A DNA stretch of 14,713 bases from an uncultured Oscillospiraceae bacterium (GTDB taxonomy: Bacteria > Bacillota > Clostridia > Oscillospirales > Oscillospiraceae), in assembly GCA_910578575.1 (NCBI GenBank), contig CAJTQP010000058.1:1-14713 (forward strand). The letters run 5' to 3'. How positions within the stretch are numbered: position 1 is the stretch's first letter; every line of letters begins with the position of its first letter. The translations under genes were made by a program, and so were the position numbers. Under the pieces are notes generated by a model that saw only the letters and a program-made list of their open reading frames with translations, did no database searches and had not been told where the DNA came from. Below are positions 1-6,389 of the stretch, piece after piece.

Positions 1-265
1 AAAAGAAGAAGTTAAATACCATCCCCAATAAAAAGCCCAAGAACAGCTCCAGCATCATGCGCACAGCCATGGAGAGCACACTGTTGGGAATCTCCATCGC
101 CTGGGGTTGGGTGAACGAGAACAGATACACTGTCAGGACCATCGCCATCCCCACGCGGATGTTCGCCGGAACATTGTTTCGGCCTAGGATGGGGTTGAAG
201 AGGATAAATCCGCTCATGCGGGCGCTGATGAATAGAAACAGCGTCAATGCCGCCCAATCAATCAT
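1..265 (-). CDS. fliR: Flagellar export gate protein FliR, N-terminal part (cut by window edge)
   Basis: FliR is an inner-membrane subunit of the FliPQR export gate at the core of the flagellar type III secretion system. Reading from ATG at 265 gives 88 residues without a stop up to the window edge; they begin MIDWAALTLFLFISARMSGF. The fragment is very hydrophobic, with likely membrane segments near residues 3-22, 36-52 and 65-88. The sequence FNPILGRNNVPANIRVG (residues 23-39) fits the conserved FliR N-terminal loop. A good ribosome binding site (AGAGGAG, six bases before the ATG) supports this start. The gene follows fliQ by 16 bases, in the usual fliP-fliQ-fliR order. About two thirds of the protein lies outside the window. 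An overlapping minus-strand reading frame at 12-257 is a shadow. Confidence 0.93.
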   Translation of the reverse strand, partial: MIDWAALTLFLFISARMSGFILFNPILGRNNVPANIRVGMAMVLTVYLFSFTQPQAMEIPNSVLSMAVRMMLELFLGFLLGMVFNFFF

Positions 266-281
266 GGATGCTCCTCTCGCG

Positions 282-542
282 TTAGCTGCTGATTAGTTGG
301 AAAATGCTGCGGGTATAGTCCTGCAACGTACCCATCATCCAGCTTCCGCCCACCAGGAGCACTGTAACCACCACGATCAGCTTCAGGATGAAGGAGATGG
401 TCTGCTCATGGATTTGGGTGACAGCCTGAAAAATGGCCACCACCACACCCACCAGCATACTCAGCAGCAGCATCGGTGCGCCCAGCTTGATACACACGCC
501 TACGGCGTCTCGCATGGTTTCAGATACCATCGTCGGGTCCAT
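282..542 (-). CDS. fliQ: Flagellar export gate protein FliQ
   Basis: FliQ is a small membrane subunit of the FliPQR export gate, through which rod, hook and filament proteins leave the cytoplasm. The 86-residue product has the usual family length. It has two long hydrophobic segments (about residues 16-38 and 50-72) joined by the conserved loop FQAVTQIHEQTISF (38-51), a FliQ hallmark. The start has a strong ribosome binding site (AAAGGAGGG, six bases upstream). It lies between fliP (28-base gap) and fliR (16-base gap), so the three gate genes are almost certainly co-transcribed. Nothing is missing or unusual. Confidence 0.96.
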   Translation of the reverse strand: MDPTMVSETMRDAVGVCIKLGAPMLLLSMLVGVVVAIFQAVTQIHEQTISFILKLIVVVTVLLVGGSWMMGTLQDYTRSIFQLISS

Positions 543-570
543 GGCTCACCCTCCTTTCCTCCTGAAAAAT

Positions 571-1236
571 CTAGTTCACGCTTTGAATCAGCGTGGAGAA
601 CAACAGCTGCCAGCCGTTGAGTGAAACGAACAGCAGGAGCTTAAACGGGGTGGAGATCATGGCCGGCGGCAACATAATCATACCCATGGACATCAGCGTG
701 GAGGAAACCACCACGTCAATGAGCAGGAAGGGGATGTACAGCAGAAAGCCAATATAAAAGGCCTCCTGGAGTTCTTGGGTCATGAAAGCGGGGACAATGA
801 GCCGCAAAGGCAAGGCCTTCGCCTGCTCTTGGGTGTCCGGCGCATCCACATGGGCCAGCTCACAGAACATCGTCAGGGTATTCCATTCTGTGTTGGCCAA
901 CATAAAGTCCTTCAAGGGGTCTGCGGCGCGGTCGATAAACTCCTCCGCCCCGATCTCCTGGTTGGTGTAAGGGTCCCAGGCCTCCGTTTGGATCCGGTTC
1001 ATCACCGGATTCATGGTAATCAAGGTCAGGAACAGTGCAATTCCGATCAAGACTACGTTGGGAGGCGTCTGCTGGGTGCCCAAGGCACTGCGCATGAAGG
1101 ACAGGGAGATGATATAGCGGGTGAAGGATGTCATGATCACCAGCATAGAGGGCAAGAGTGCGATCATTGTGGTCAATGCCAGCACTTCCAATGTCTGCAC
1201 GCTGTCCCCATTGATCCTGATTAGACCATCTAACAT
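571..1236 (-). CDS. fliP: Flagellar export gate protein FliP
   Basis: FliP is the main pore-forming subunit of the export gate (five copies in the FliPQR complex of model species). The 221-residue product has the expected arrangement: two hydrophobic segments near residues 17-37 and 61-80, a polar middle region (about 81-145), and two more hydrophobic segments near 158-178 and 195-217. Family motifs are visible: LGTQQTPPNVV (52-62), PLKDFML (107-113) and MGMIMLPP (184-191), which includes part of the methionine-rich gasket region known in FliP. The ribosome binding site GAGGTG lies close upstream, overlapping the end of fliO; the two genes are seven bases apart. No obvious cleavable signal peptide precedes the first membrane segment. 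Confidence 0.97.
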   Translation of the reverse strand: MLDGLIRINGDSVQTLEVLALTTMIALLPSMLVIMTSFTRYIISLSFMRSALGTQQTPPNVVLIGIALFLTLITMNPVMNRIQTEAWDPYTNQEIGAEEFIDRAADPLKDFMLANTEWNTLTMFCELAHVDAPDTQEQAKALPLRLIVPAFMTQELQEAFYIGFLLYIPFLLIDVVVSSTLMSMGMIMLPPAMISTPFKLLLFVSLNGWQLLFSTLIQSVN

Positions 1237-1243
1237 CCTTCGT

Positions 1244-1612
1244 TCACCTCGGTTTCTTTTGCTGGAGTACGGTGCGCAGGGAATCCCGGAAACTGGGGGG
1301 CGGCGGTTGGTCCGTGGGGGGCTGATACAACGCCTCCGCCTCCTCCTGGCTCAGTTCCGCCAGAAGGGAGACCCCCGACGAAGCAACGCCCAACAGGAAG
1401 TATCGCTCCCCTGCCTGGATCAACTCCGCCGCCTGTTCTTTCCCCAGGGACAGCCGGGCAAGCACCTTGAATTGCCCGGTCCCGCCGGACATTCCCCGGA
1501 CCAGACTGCCCCGGCCTACGATATGCCGCGTGAAGAGGTACGCCAACACGATGATGGCCACCACACACAGCAACATCCAAAGCAGGGACAGCAGGCTCTG
1601 CATCCCTGGCAT
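1244..1612 (-). CDS. fliO: Flagellar biosynthesis protein FliO (FliZ of Bacillus nomenclature)
   Basis: FliO is a small membrane protein that helps assemble or stabilise the FliP ring during export-gate construction. The 122-residue product has one membrane segment at about residues 7-27. A cytoplasmic domain follows, with the family pattern of a basic stretch (TRHIVGRGS) and then FKVLARLSLGKEQAAELIQAG (split here: FKVLAR, LSLGKEQAAELI), which fits the FliO/FliZ domain. The C-terminus has a short Pro-rich run (PPPP) and ends with basic residues. Position between cheY (4-base gap) and fliP (7-base gap) is the standard Firmicutes order and supports the call, since the family is weakly conserved in sequence. 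The start ATG at 1612 lies just past the cheY stop, so translation is probably coupled. Confidence 0.9.
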   Translation of the reverse strand: MPGMQSLLSLLWMLLCVVAIIVLAYLFTRHIVGRGSLVRGMSGGTGQFKVLARLSLGKEQAAELIQAGERYFLLGVASSGVSLLAELSQEEAEALYQPPTDQPPPPSFRDSLRTVLQQKKPR

Positions 1613-1616
1613 AAAA

Positions 1617-1985
1617 TCAGGGTGCGCCCAGGATGGAGGTCACCGTTTTCAACACACGGTCAGGCTTAAAGGGCTTGACGATGAAGTCCTTCGCGCCGGA
1701 GCGCACAGCGTCCATGACCATGCTCTCCTGGCCCATGGCGGAGCACATCACCACGTTGGCGTTGCCGTCCTTGCCACGAATGGCCTTCAGCGCTTCCAGG
1801 CCATCCATGTTGGGCATGGTGATATCCATAATCACCAGGTCAGGGCCGATCTCGCTGAATTTCTCCACGGCGTCGGCGCCGTCCACTGCCTCGAAGAGCT
1901 CAGTGTAGCCGTTCTTGCTCAGAGTGTCCATGATCATCTTGCGCATGAAAGCAGCGTCGTCTACTAACAAAATTTTCTTAGACAT
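1617..1985 (-). CDS. cheY: Chemotaxis response regulator CheY
   Basis: CheY is the single-domain receiver that is phosphorylated by CheA and then binds the motor switch. The 122-residue product begins MSKKILLVDDAAFMRK and has every active-site residue: the acidic pair D9 D10, the phospho-acceptor D54 in VIMDITMPNMDG, S82, and K104 in IVKPF. There is no output domain. The start at 1985 is preferred over an in-frame TTG at 2006, because the stretch between them contains the ribosome binding site (AAGGATGG). The gene sits 66 bases after fliY, whose product has two CheY-P phosphatase signatures and CheY-binding-like motifs, and 4 bases before fliO. This is the Bacillus-type arrangement in which phospho-CheY acts on FliM and FliY. 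Confidence 0.97.
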   Translation of the reverse strand: MSKKILLVDDAAFMRKMIMDTLSKNGYTELFEAVDGADAVEKFSEIGPDLVIMDITMPNMDGLEALKAIRGKDGNANVVMCSAMGQESMVMDAVRSGAKDFIVKPFKPDRVLKTVTSILGAP

Positions 1986-1992
1986 GGTAGTT

Positions 1993-2000
1993 CCATCCTT
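1993..2000 (-). promoter_or_regulatory. Ribosome binding site that sets the cheY start
   Basis: AAGGATGG on the minus strand ends seven bases before the ATG at 1985. It lies inside the longer frame that would begin with TTG at 2006, so the shorter 122-residue CheY is preferred. Confidence 0.7.
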
Positions 2001-2051
2001 TTTCAAGTTATGTTGTATGCTTCGCCTTTCGGGTCTTGCGGTTTTACAAAG

Positions 2052-3542
2052 TTAGGGTTCCTTCGCCTTGCTGGCCAACATCTCAATGCCCGGTGTCTGC
2101 ACGATCTCCGTGATCCGCACACCGAAGTTGTCCTCAATGACCACCACTTCGCCGCGGGCAATGATCTTTCCGTTGACAAACAGGTCCACCTGGTCCCCTG
2201 CCAGCTTATCCAGCACCACCAGGGAGCCCTTGGCAAATTCCAGGATATCCTGCACCTTCCGCCGGGCACGGCCGATTTCCACCGTGACCTGCAAGGGCAC
2301 CTCCATGATGAGCTCTAGGTTCTGGGCCTGCTCCTTCCCCAACTGCTCCATAGCATCCAAGGGCCCCATAGGCAGGGGCTGGGTGCTGATGACCTTGGGT
2401 TCAGGCGGCGCTTTTTGCGGCTCCGCCTGGGGCGGATAGGGGTAGGGATATGGGGGATAATACATAGGCGGATAACCCATGTAGCCCTGGGCATTCCCAT
2501 CCATTCCCGGCTGGGGGGGATAGGGCGGCGGGGGCATCTGCCCTGCCTGGGGCTGACCCGTCTGCGCCGCAGCGGCGGGAGCCTGTTGGGGCGGCGGGGG
2601 CGGGGCTTGATCCACACCTCCAGCCAGCATCCGTTCGATCTCCTCCTGGCTCATCTTCCGGTTGCTATCCCCTTCTGGTTCCGGCGGGGGTGGCGGCGCC
2701 TGATCCACGACACCACCGGCCAACATCCGTTCGATCTCCTCTTGGCTCATCTTCCGGTTGCTGTCCCCTTCCGGTTCCGGTGGGGGCGGCGGCGCTTGGT
2801 CCGCACCACCGGCTAGCATCCGTTCGATCTCCTCCTGGCTCATCTTCCGGTTGCTGTCGCCGCTGTCTGCCGGCTCCGGCGCGGGGGCAGGAGCAGCAGG
2901 GGCAGGGGCAGGGGCAGGCGCGGCGGCAGGCGCATCGTCGTCCAACTCCAAGCCGAAGCTGGACAGCAAGTCCTTGGCCAGAGACACGGACATCACATTC
3001 ATGAAGCCGCTCTCCAGGGCCGCATCCTCAATACTCAGGGCAAATTTCACCACCACAACGGTGTCTGCATCCTGGGGCATGTGCTCCGCCTTAAAGGCGT
3101 CCATATCCTCCAGCTCGAAGGGTTCCGGGGTGGAAATATTCACCGGATACCCCAAGAAATCAGACAGCGCTGTGGACGCTGCGCCCATCATCTGGTTCAT
3201 CAGCTCACATACACAGCTAATGGTCAGCTCGTTGAGCTCAAACTCATCATCCGAGCTCTCAGTGCCCATGAGGATATCCACGATAACTTTGATGTCGCTG
3301 ATCTTCAACAGCATAATATTACTGCCGTCCAGACCTTCAACATACCTGATCTCCACGCCCATGGCCGGTTCCATCTTACCCAGGCTGAACTCCGACTTCT
3401 TGACCACAGAAACCTCCGGTGTGGTAATATCCACCCGACGGTCCAACATATTGGAAACCGCTGTAGCCGAGGAGCCCAGGCTGATATTCATCATTTCGCC
3501 CAAAGCATCTAACGCCATCGGACTGAACAATTCCTTCTCCAT
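2052..3542 (-). CDS. fliY: Flagellar motor switch phosphatase FliY with expanded linker
   Basis: FliY is a C-ring protein that both builds the switch and dephosphorylates CheY-P. The 496-residue product is much longer than Bacillus FliY (about 380). Residues 1-200 form a CheC-type module with two complete phosphatase signatures, [DS]-x3-E-x2-N-x22-P: D12, E16, N19, P42 and S109, E113, N116, P139. Residues 202-385 are a low-complexity linker: an Ala/Pro stretch (204-224), three tandem 30-32-residue repeats (228-320) each holding KMSQEEIERMLAGG and a run of five prolines, then a Pro/Tyr-rich stretch (336-372). Residues 407-490 are the FliN-like SpoA domain (EVPLQVTVEIGRARR, then DKLAGDQVDLFVNGKIIARG). 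The N-terminus lacks the FliM-type CheY-binding peptide found there in Bacillus FliY. The start ATG is three bases after the fliM stop, with AAAGGAG ten bases upstream. Confidence 0.95.
   Translation of the reverse strand: MEKELFSPMALDALGEMMNISLGSSATAVSNMLDRRVDITTPEVSVVKKSEFSLGKMEPAMGVEIRYVEGLDGSNIMLLKISDIKVIVDILMGTESSDDEFELNELTISCVCELMNQMMGAASTALSDFLGYPVNISTPEPFELEDMDAFKAEHMPQDADTVVVVKFALSIEDAALESGFMNVMSVSLAKDLLSSFGLELDDDAPAAAPAPAPAPAAPAPAPEPADSGDSNRKMSQEEIERMLAGGADQAPPPPPEPEGDSNRKMSQEEIERMLAGGVVDQAPPPPPEPEGDSNRKMSQEEIERMLAGGVDQAPPPPPQQAPAAAAQTGQPQAGQMPPPPYPPQPGMDGNAQGYMGYPPMYYPPYPYPYPPQAEPQKAPPEPKVISTQPLPMGPLDAMEQLGKEQAQNLELIMEVPLQVTVEIGRARRKVQDILEFAKGSLVVLDKLAGDQVDLFVNGKIIARGEVVVIEDNFGVRITEIVQTPGIEMLASKAKEP
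2583..2861 (-). repeat. Three tandem in-frame repeats in fliY carrying an EIDALL-like motif
   Basis: Three units of 93, 96 and 90 bases (2769-2861, 2673-2768, 2583-2672) encode GDSNRKMSQEEIERMLAGG followed by a short spacer and five prolines. The central 39 bases of each unit are identical in the first and third copies and differ at one base in the second. The encoded SQEEIERML resembles the LSQ-x-x-I-D-x-LL peptide with which FliM binds CheY-P; the FliM in this same window starts with LSQSQIDALL. The unit lengths vary only in the spacer (AD, VVD, VD) and all keep the frame. Confidence 0.9.
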
Positions 3543-3545
3543 CCT

Positions 3546-4574
3546 TTATTCGCTCCTTTGTTCAGGCCAATAGCATACTTCGTCTATCTTGATGGCCATG
3601 TTTTTCTTGTGCGTCCCGATACGCCCGGTAAACCATTGGTAGCCGCCGATTTCCAAAAACACTGGCGCGTCCTTGGACCGGCCCAGATCCACCACGTCGC
3701 CCACGTTCAGGTGGTAGATATCGCTTAGGGACAGTTGCGTGTCCCCCAATTGGGCGACGATTTCCAGGCTGGAATCACGCAATTTGTCAAAGATCTCTTC
3801 GGAGTTATCCTCGCTGGCCACCTTGCGGCCCATGCTCTCCCGGTTCACTTCCCCGAATATGCTGGTTAAGACGCTTCCCGGCAACACCACGCTCATGCGT
3901 CCGTCGCCGTTGCTGAAGGTGATCTTCATGTCCACCAGCACCACGGTCTCGTCCAGGTTCAGCAGTTGCACCAGGGTTGGGTTGACCTCTGTGCGGCTAT
4001 ACTCGAAGGTAAGCGGGATGTAATTCTCCCAGCTCACCCCCATCATATTCACCACATCCTTCACCAGCAGCTCATAGAGCTGTAGTTCCAGGTCCGTGTA
4101 GCTATAGCCGGTGGGAACCGACCGCTCTTCCTCGCCCTCGGCACCCATCATCCGGTCCATCATACCTAGCATGGTGGAGGTGGAGAGATAGACCATCACC
4201 GGGTCTTGGGTCAGGATATCCTCCCCGTCCTCCGCCCGCGGGTGGATGGTCACGTCTGCCAGGGCAAGGACGTCTCCCTCCGTCAGGGCGTTGTTGAACT
4301 CGTAGAACTTCTGTTCTTCGATGGTCTCCACTTCAATTTCGCAGTTGGTGCGAAGTTGGGCGTTGAGCCGGGAGCCGATGACCCGCGTATAATTATCAAA
4401 AATGCCGTTGAGCATCTTTAACCGGTCTTTGGTAAACTTACGCGGCGTCGTAAAGTCATACTTCCGGTATTTCTTCTCCGGCTGCATCTCTTCCGACTTG
4501 TCCCCGCTGTCGCCACCGCTCAGCATGGAGTTTAATAGTGCGTCAATCTGACTTTGTGACAGAACTTCAGCCAT
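3546..4574 (-). CDS. fliM: Flagellar motor switch protein FliM
   Basis: FliM forms the middle of the C-ring, linking FliG to FliY and receiving phospho-CheY. The 342-residue product has the usual length and three parts. The N-terminal CheY-binding peptide is LSQSQIDALL (residues 5-14), followed by an acidic linker. A CheC-like middle domain spans about 45-235, including FDNYTRVIGSRLNAQLRT (59-76) and LGMMDRMMGAEG (136-147). The C-terminal SpoA domain (about 265-335) contains LGDTQLSLSDIYHLNVGDVV and GRIGTHKKNMAIKI. The start at 4574 has GTGAGGTG close upstream. It follows motB by 44 bases, with no fliL between, and precedes fliY by three bases, so FliM and FliY are probably made in a coupled way. 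Confidence 0.98.
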   Translation of the reverse strand: MAEVLSQSQIDALLNSMLSGGDSGDKSEEMQPEKKYRKYDFTTPRKFTKDRLKMLNGIFDNYTRVIGSRLNAQLRTNCEIEVETIEEQKFYEFNNALTEGDVLALADVTIHPRAEDGEDILTQDPVMVYLSTSTMLGMMDRMMGAEGEEERSVPTGYSYTDLELQLYELLVKDVVNMMGVSWENYIPLTFEYSRTEVNPTLVQLLNLDETVVLVDMKITFSNGDGRMSVVLPGSVLTSIFGEVNRESMGRKVASEDNSEEIFDKLRDSSLEIVAQLGDTQLSLSDIYHLNVGDVVDLGRSKDAPVFLEIGGYQWFTGRIGTHKKNMAIKIDEVCYWPEQRSE

Positions 4575-4618
4575 CGAATCACCTCACCCGCTCTGACGAA
4601 TTTTTCCCGCTGCAACCA

Positions 4619-5413
4619 TCAGCTGTTGCTTTGGTCGATATAGGTCTGCACAGACTCACCCAGTTGCTCACTTTGCAGGTTACGTCCGCTGATAATCATT
4701 TCCACCCGGCGGTTATTCGCGCGGGTTTCCGACGTGGCGTTGCTGTCCACAGGCCGCCACTGGCCAAAGCCTTCGCTCACCAGACGGGAGGGATGGAGTT
4801 GGCTATACTGCTGGAGGAAGATAACCACCTCTGTGGCCCGCTGGCTGGATAGCGTGCGGTCCACACGGGGGTCATTGGGAGAATCCGCCGTTCCCTGGGC
4901 CGTGTGGCCCTGGACTCGGATTTCCTCCACCGCGTCGGCTACATTATTGAGTATGTCGCACACGCGAAGGAGCACCTGCTGGGCGTCCTCCCGCAAGACG
5001 GCGCTGTCGCCGTTGAAAAAGGCTGTCTCGTTAAATTTAAGGTATATCTTACCGTCGTCCTTCTCCACCGAAAGGGTGTTTTCCATCCCCTCCTCCTGGG
5101 AATACTGTTGGAGGGAGGCGTAGAGGGACTCGATCATCTCGTCGATTTCTTCCTGGGTCTCGCTGTCCACTGGCGGCACCCTAGTCTCGCCGCCTTGATC
5201 TTCCAAATCCGCACTGGGGCCCTTGTTTCCCTCGACCTCCTGAATGGTCTTTTGCGCATCTGGGTTGAAGCTCAGGACCAGAGCCTTCCACTTATCCTCC
5301 GTGATGGTGGACATGGAGTAGAGCAACACGAAGAAGCACAGCAGCAGCGTCACCATGTCGCCATACGTATCCATCCAGTTGGCGCCGCCGCCTGAACTCT
5401 TTTTCTTTTTCAC
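4619..5413 (-). CDS. motB: Flagellar motor stator protein MotB
   Basis: MotB pairs with MotA in the stator and anchors it to peptidoglycan. The 264-residue product has a basic N-terminus (KKKK), one membrane segment at about 20-34 with the ion-binding aspartate D19 in TYGDMVTLLLCFF, a long linker (about 40-115), and an OmpA/MotB peptidoglycan-binding domain (about 117-242) with VQGHTAQ (167-173) and NNRRVEM (233-239). The start codon is GTG at 5413, with AAGGAG eleven bases upstream. The sequence around D19 does not by itself settle whether protons or sodium drive it. It is 43 bases after motA. In many Clostridia fliL would come next; here fliM does. Confidence 0.97.
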   Translation of the reverse strand: MKKKKSSGGGANWMDTYGDMVTLLLCFFVLLYSMSTITEDKWKALVLSFNPDAQKTIQEVEGNKGPSADLEDQGGETRVPPVDSETQEEIDEMIESLYASLQQYSQEEGMENTLSVEKDDGKIYLKFNETAFFNGDSAVLREDAQQVLLRVCDILNNVADAVEEIRVQGHTAQGTADSPNDPRVDRTLSSQRATEVVIFLQQYSQLHPSRLVSEGFGQWRPVDSNATSETRANNRRVEMIISGRNLQSEQLGESVQTYIDQSNS

Positions 5414-5424
5414 GCTGTTCTCAG

Positions 5425-5430
5425 CTCCTT
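5425..5430 (-). promoter_or_regulatory. Ribosome binding site for the GTG start of motB
   Basis: AAGGAG on the minus strand lies eleven bases before GTG at 5413. The encoded MKKKKSSGGG followed by the conserved WMDTYGDM segment leaves no better ATG for a full-length MotB. Confidence 0.65.
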
Positions 5431-5456
5431 ATCAGGGTTGCGCGGGGGCGGAAGCA

Positions 5457-6323
5457 TTAGGCCTCCTCGCCGCCCTTGTCGTCGCCCTTGCCTTTTTTCT
5501 TGCCTTTGCCGCCTTCTCCGCCTTCTTCGCGTTCCTTCTGTCCCATGTAGGTCAGCAGTTTTTCTCGGAGGAACTTGGGGTTCTCACCGGACTGGATGGA
5601 CATGATGCCCTCCACGATAATCTGCTTACACAGGACCTCTTCGCTGTCGCGGATGCGCAGGTTGTTGGCAATGGGGGAGAAGAAGATGTGGGCCAGGATA
5701 CAGCCGTACATGGTGGTAATCAACGCAGTACCCATGGCAACGCCCATGGTATCGGCGCCGTCCTCCAGGTTCATACTCTTCAGCATGTTGATCAAGCCCA
5801 CCAGGGTACCGACCATACCGAAGGCCGGTGCAACAGAGGATGCTCTGTCATACATGGCTGCGGCATCCTCATGCCGGGCGGAGGTACACTCGATGTCATT
5901 CTCCAGGATGGCCCGGACCTTATCCGGGTCGTTGGCGTCCACGATGAGCATAATGGCCTGCTTAAAGAAGGGATCATTCTGCTCGTTGGCCTTTTCCTCC
6001 AAGGACAGCAGGCCGTTTTTCCGGGCCGTCTGGGCCAGCTCCACCAGTTGATCGATGTAATACAGAGGGTCAAACTTCTTGGTGTTGAGCATGACCTTAA
6101 AGTGCTTGGGGATATCCTTCAGCATACTGGCCGGGAAACTGGCTGCCACCACGAAGAAGGTACAACCGATGACGATGAAGATACTGGCCACGTCGAAGAA
6201 GTTCATCAGGTTCCCCGGCGTGATACTGACGGGCGGGGATGCACCCAGGGTAACGTTAACGATGATACCCAAGACCGTAACGGCTAAGGCGCCAACAACG
6301 CCAATGATATAGGTTAAATTCAT
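5457..6323 (-). CDS. motA: Flagellar motor stator protein MotA
   Basis: MotA is the membrane stator subunit that conducts ions with MotB and turns the rotor. The 288-residue product begins MNLTYIIGVVGALAV and has four membrane segments near 3-24, 44-62, 163-184 and 195-217. The large cytoplasmic loop carries the charged residues known to touch FliG in other species (R101 and E109/E110 in ARKNGLLSLEE). The conserved proline is P166 in VAPAFGMVGTLVGL. The C-terminus is an unusual Lys/Gly-rich charged tail (about 263-288, with GGKGKKKGKG). The ATG at 6323 is chosen because GGAGG lies eleven bases upstream; an in-frame TTG at 6353 would add ten residues not typical of the family. That ribosome binding site lies inside an inverted repeat. 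Neighbours are flbD before and motB after. Confidence 0.97.
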   Translation of the reverse strand: MNLTYIIGVVGALAVTVLGIIVNVTLGASPPVSITPGNLMNFFDVASIFIVIGCTFFVVAASFPASMLKDIPKHFKVMLNTKKFDPLYYIDQLVELAQTARKNGLLSLEEKANEQNDPFFKQAIMLIVDANDPDKVRAILENDIECTSARHEDAAAMYDRASSVAPAFGMVGTLVGLINMLKSMNLEDGADTMGVAMGTALITTMYGCILAHIFFSPIANNLRIRDSEEVLCKQIIVEGIMSIQSGENPKFLREKLLTYMGQKEREEGGEGGKGKKKGKGDDKGGEEA

Positions 6324-6334
6324 ACTGTTCTCTA

Positions 6335-6363
6335 CCTCCAGCCGGGCGGGCAAGACCCGGAGG
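6335..6363 (-). promoter_or_regulatory. Inverted repeat covering the motA ribosome binding site
   Basis: On the minus strand CCTCCGGG at 6356-6363 can pair with CCC and GGAGG near 6335-6345 (eight pairs with a four-base bulge). GGAGG is the motA ribosome binding site, so folding would hide it. On the plus strand the same hairpin is followed by six Ts (6364-6369), which would resemble a terminator for antisense transcription. Regulation is inferred from sequence only. Confidence 0.45.
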
Positions 6364-6389
6364 TTTTTTCTACCTCGCTGCTTTCTCTA

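Noticed and set aside
12..257. Complete small gene on the minus strand at the left edge
   Set aside because: The frame has no family features and overlaps the FliR frame from ATG 265, which has the expected hydrophobic sequence, ribosome binding site and gene order.
2583..2861. Possible CRISPR-like or mobile repeat array
   Set aside because: The three units are in frame, directly adjacent, differ only in a short coding spacer, and encode a meaningful protein motif. There are no unique spacers or cas genes.
2758..3573. Open frame of 271 codons on the plus strand opposite fliY
   Set aside because: Ser-rich mirror frame of FliY with no domain; the FliY frame has clear family motifs.
6324..6353. 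Longer motA starting at TTG 6353
   Set aside because: It would add ten residues not typical of MotA and cover the GGAGG ribosome binding site of the better ATG at 6323.
6364..6369. T-run next to a hairpin as an operon terminator
   Set aside because: The T-run follows the hairpin only on the plus strand, opposite to all genes here. On the minus strand it precedes the hairpin, so it cannot end the operon transcript.
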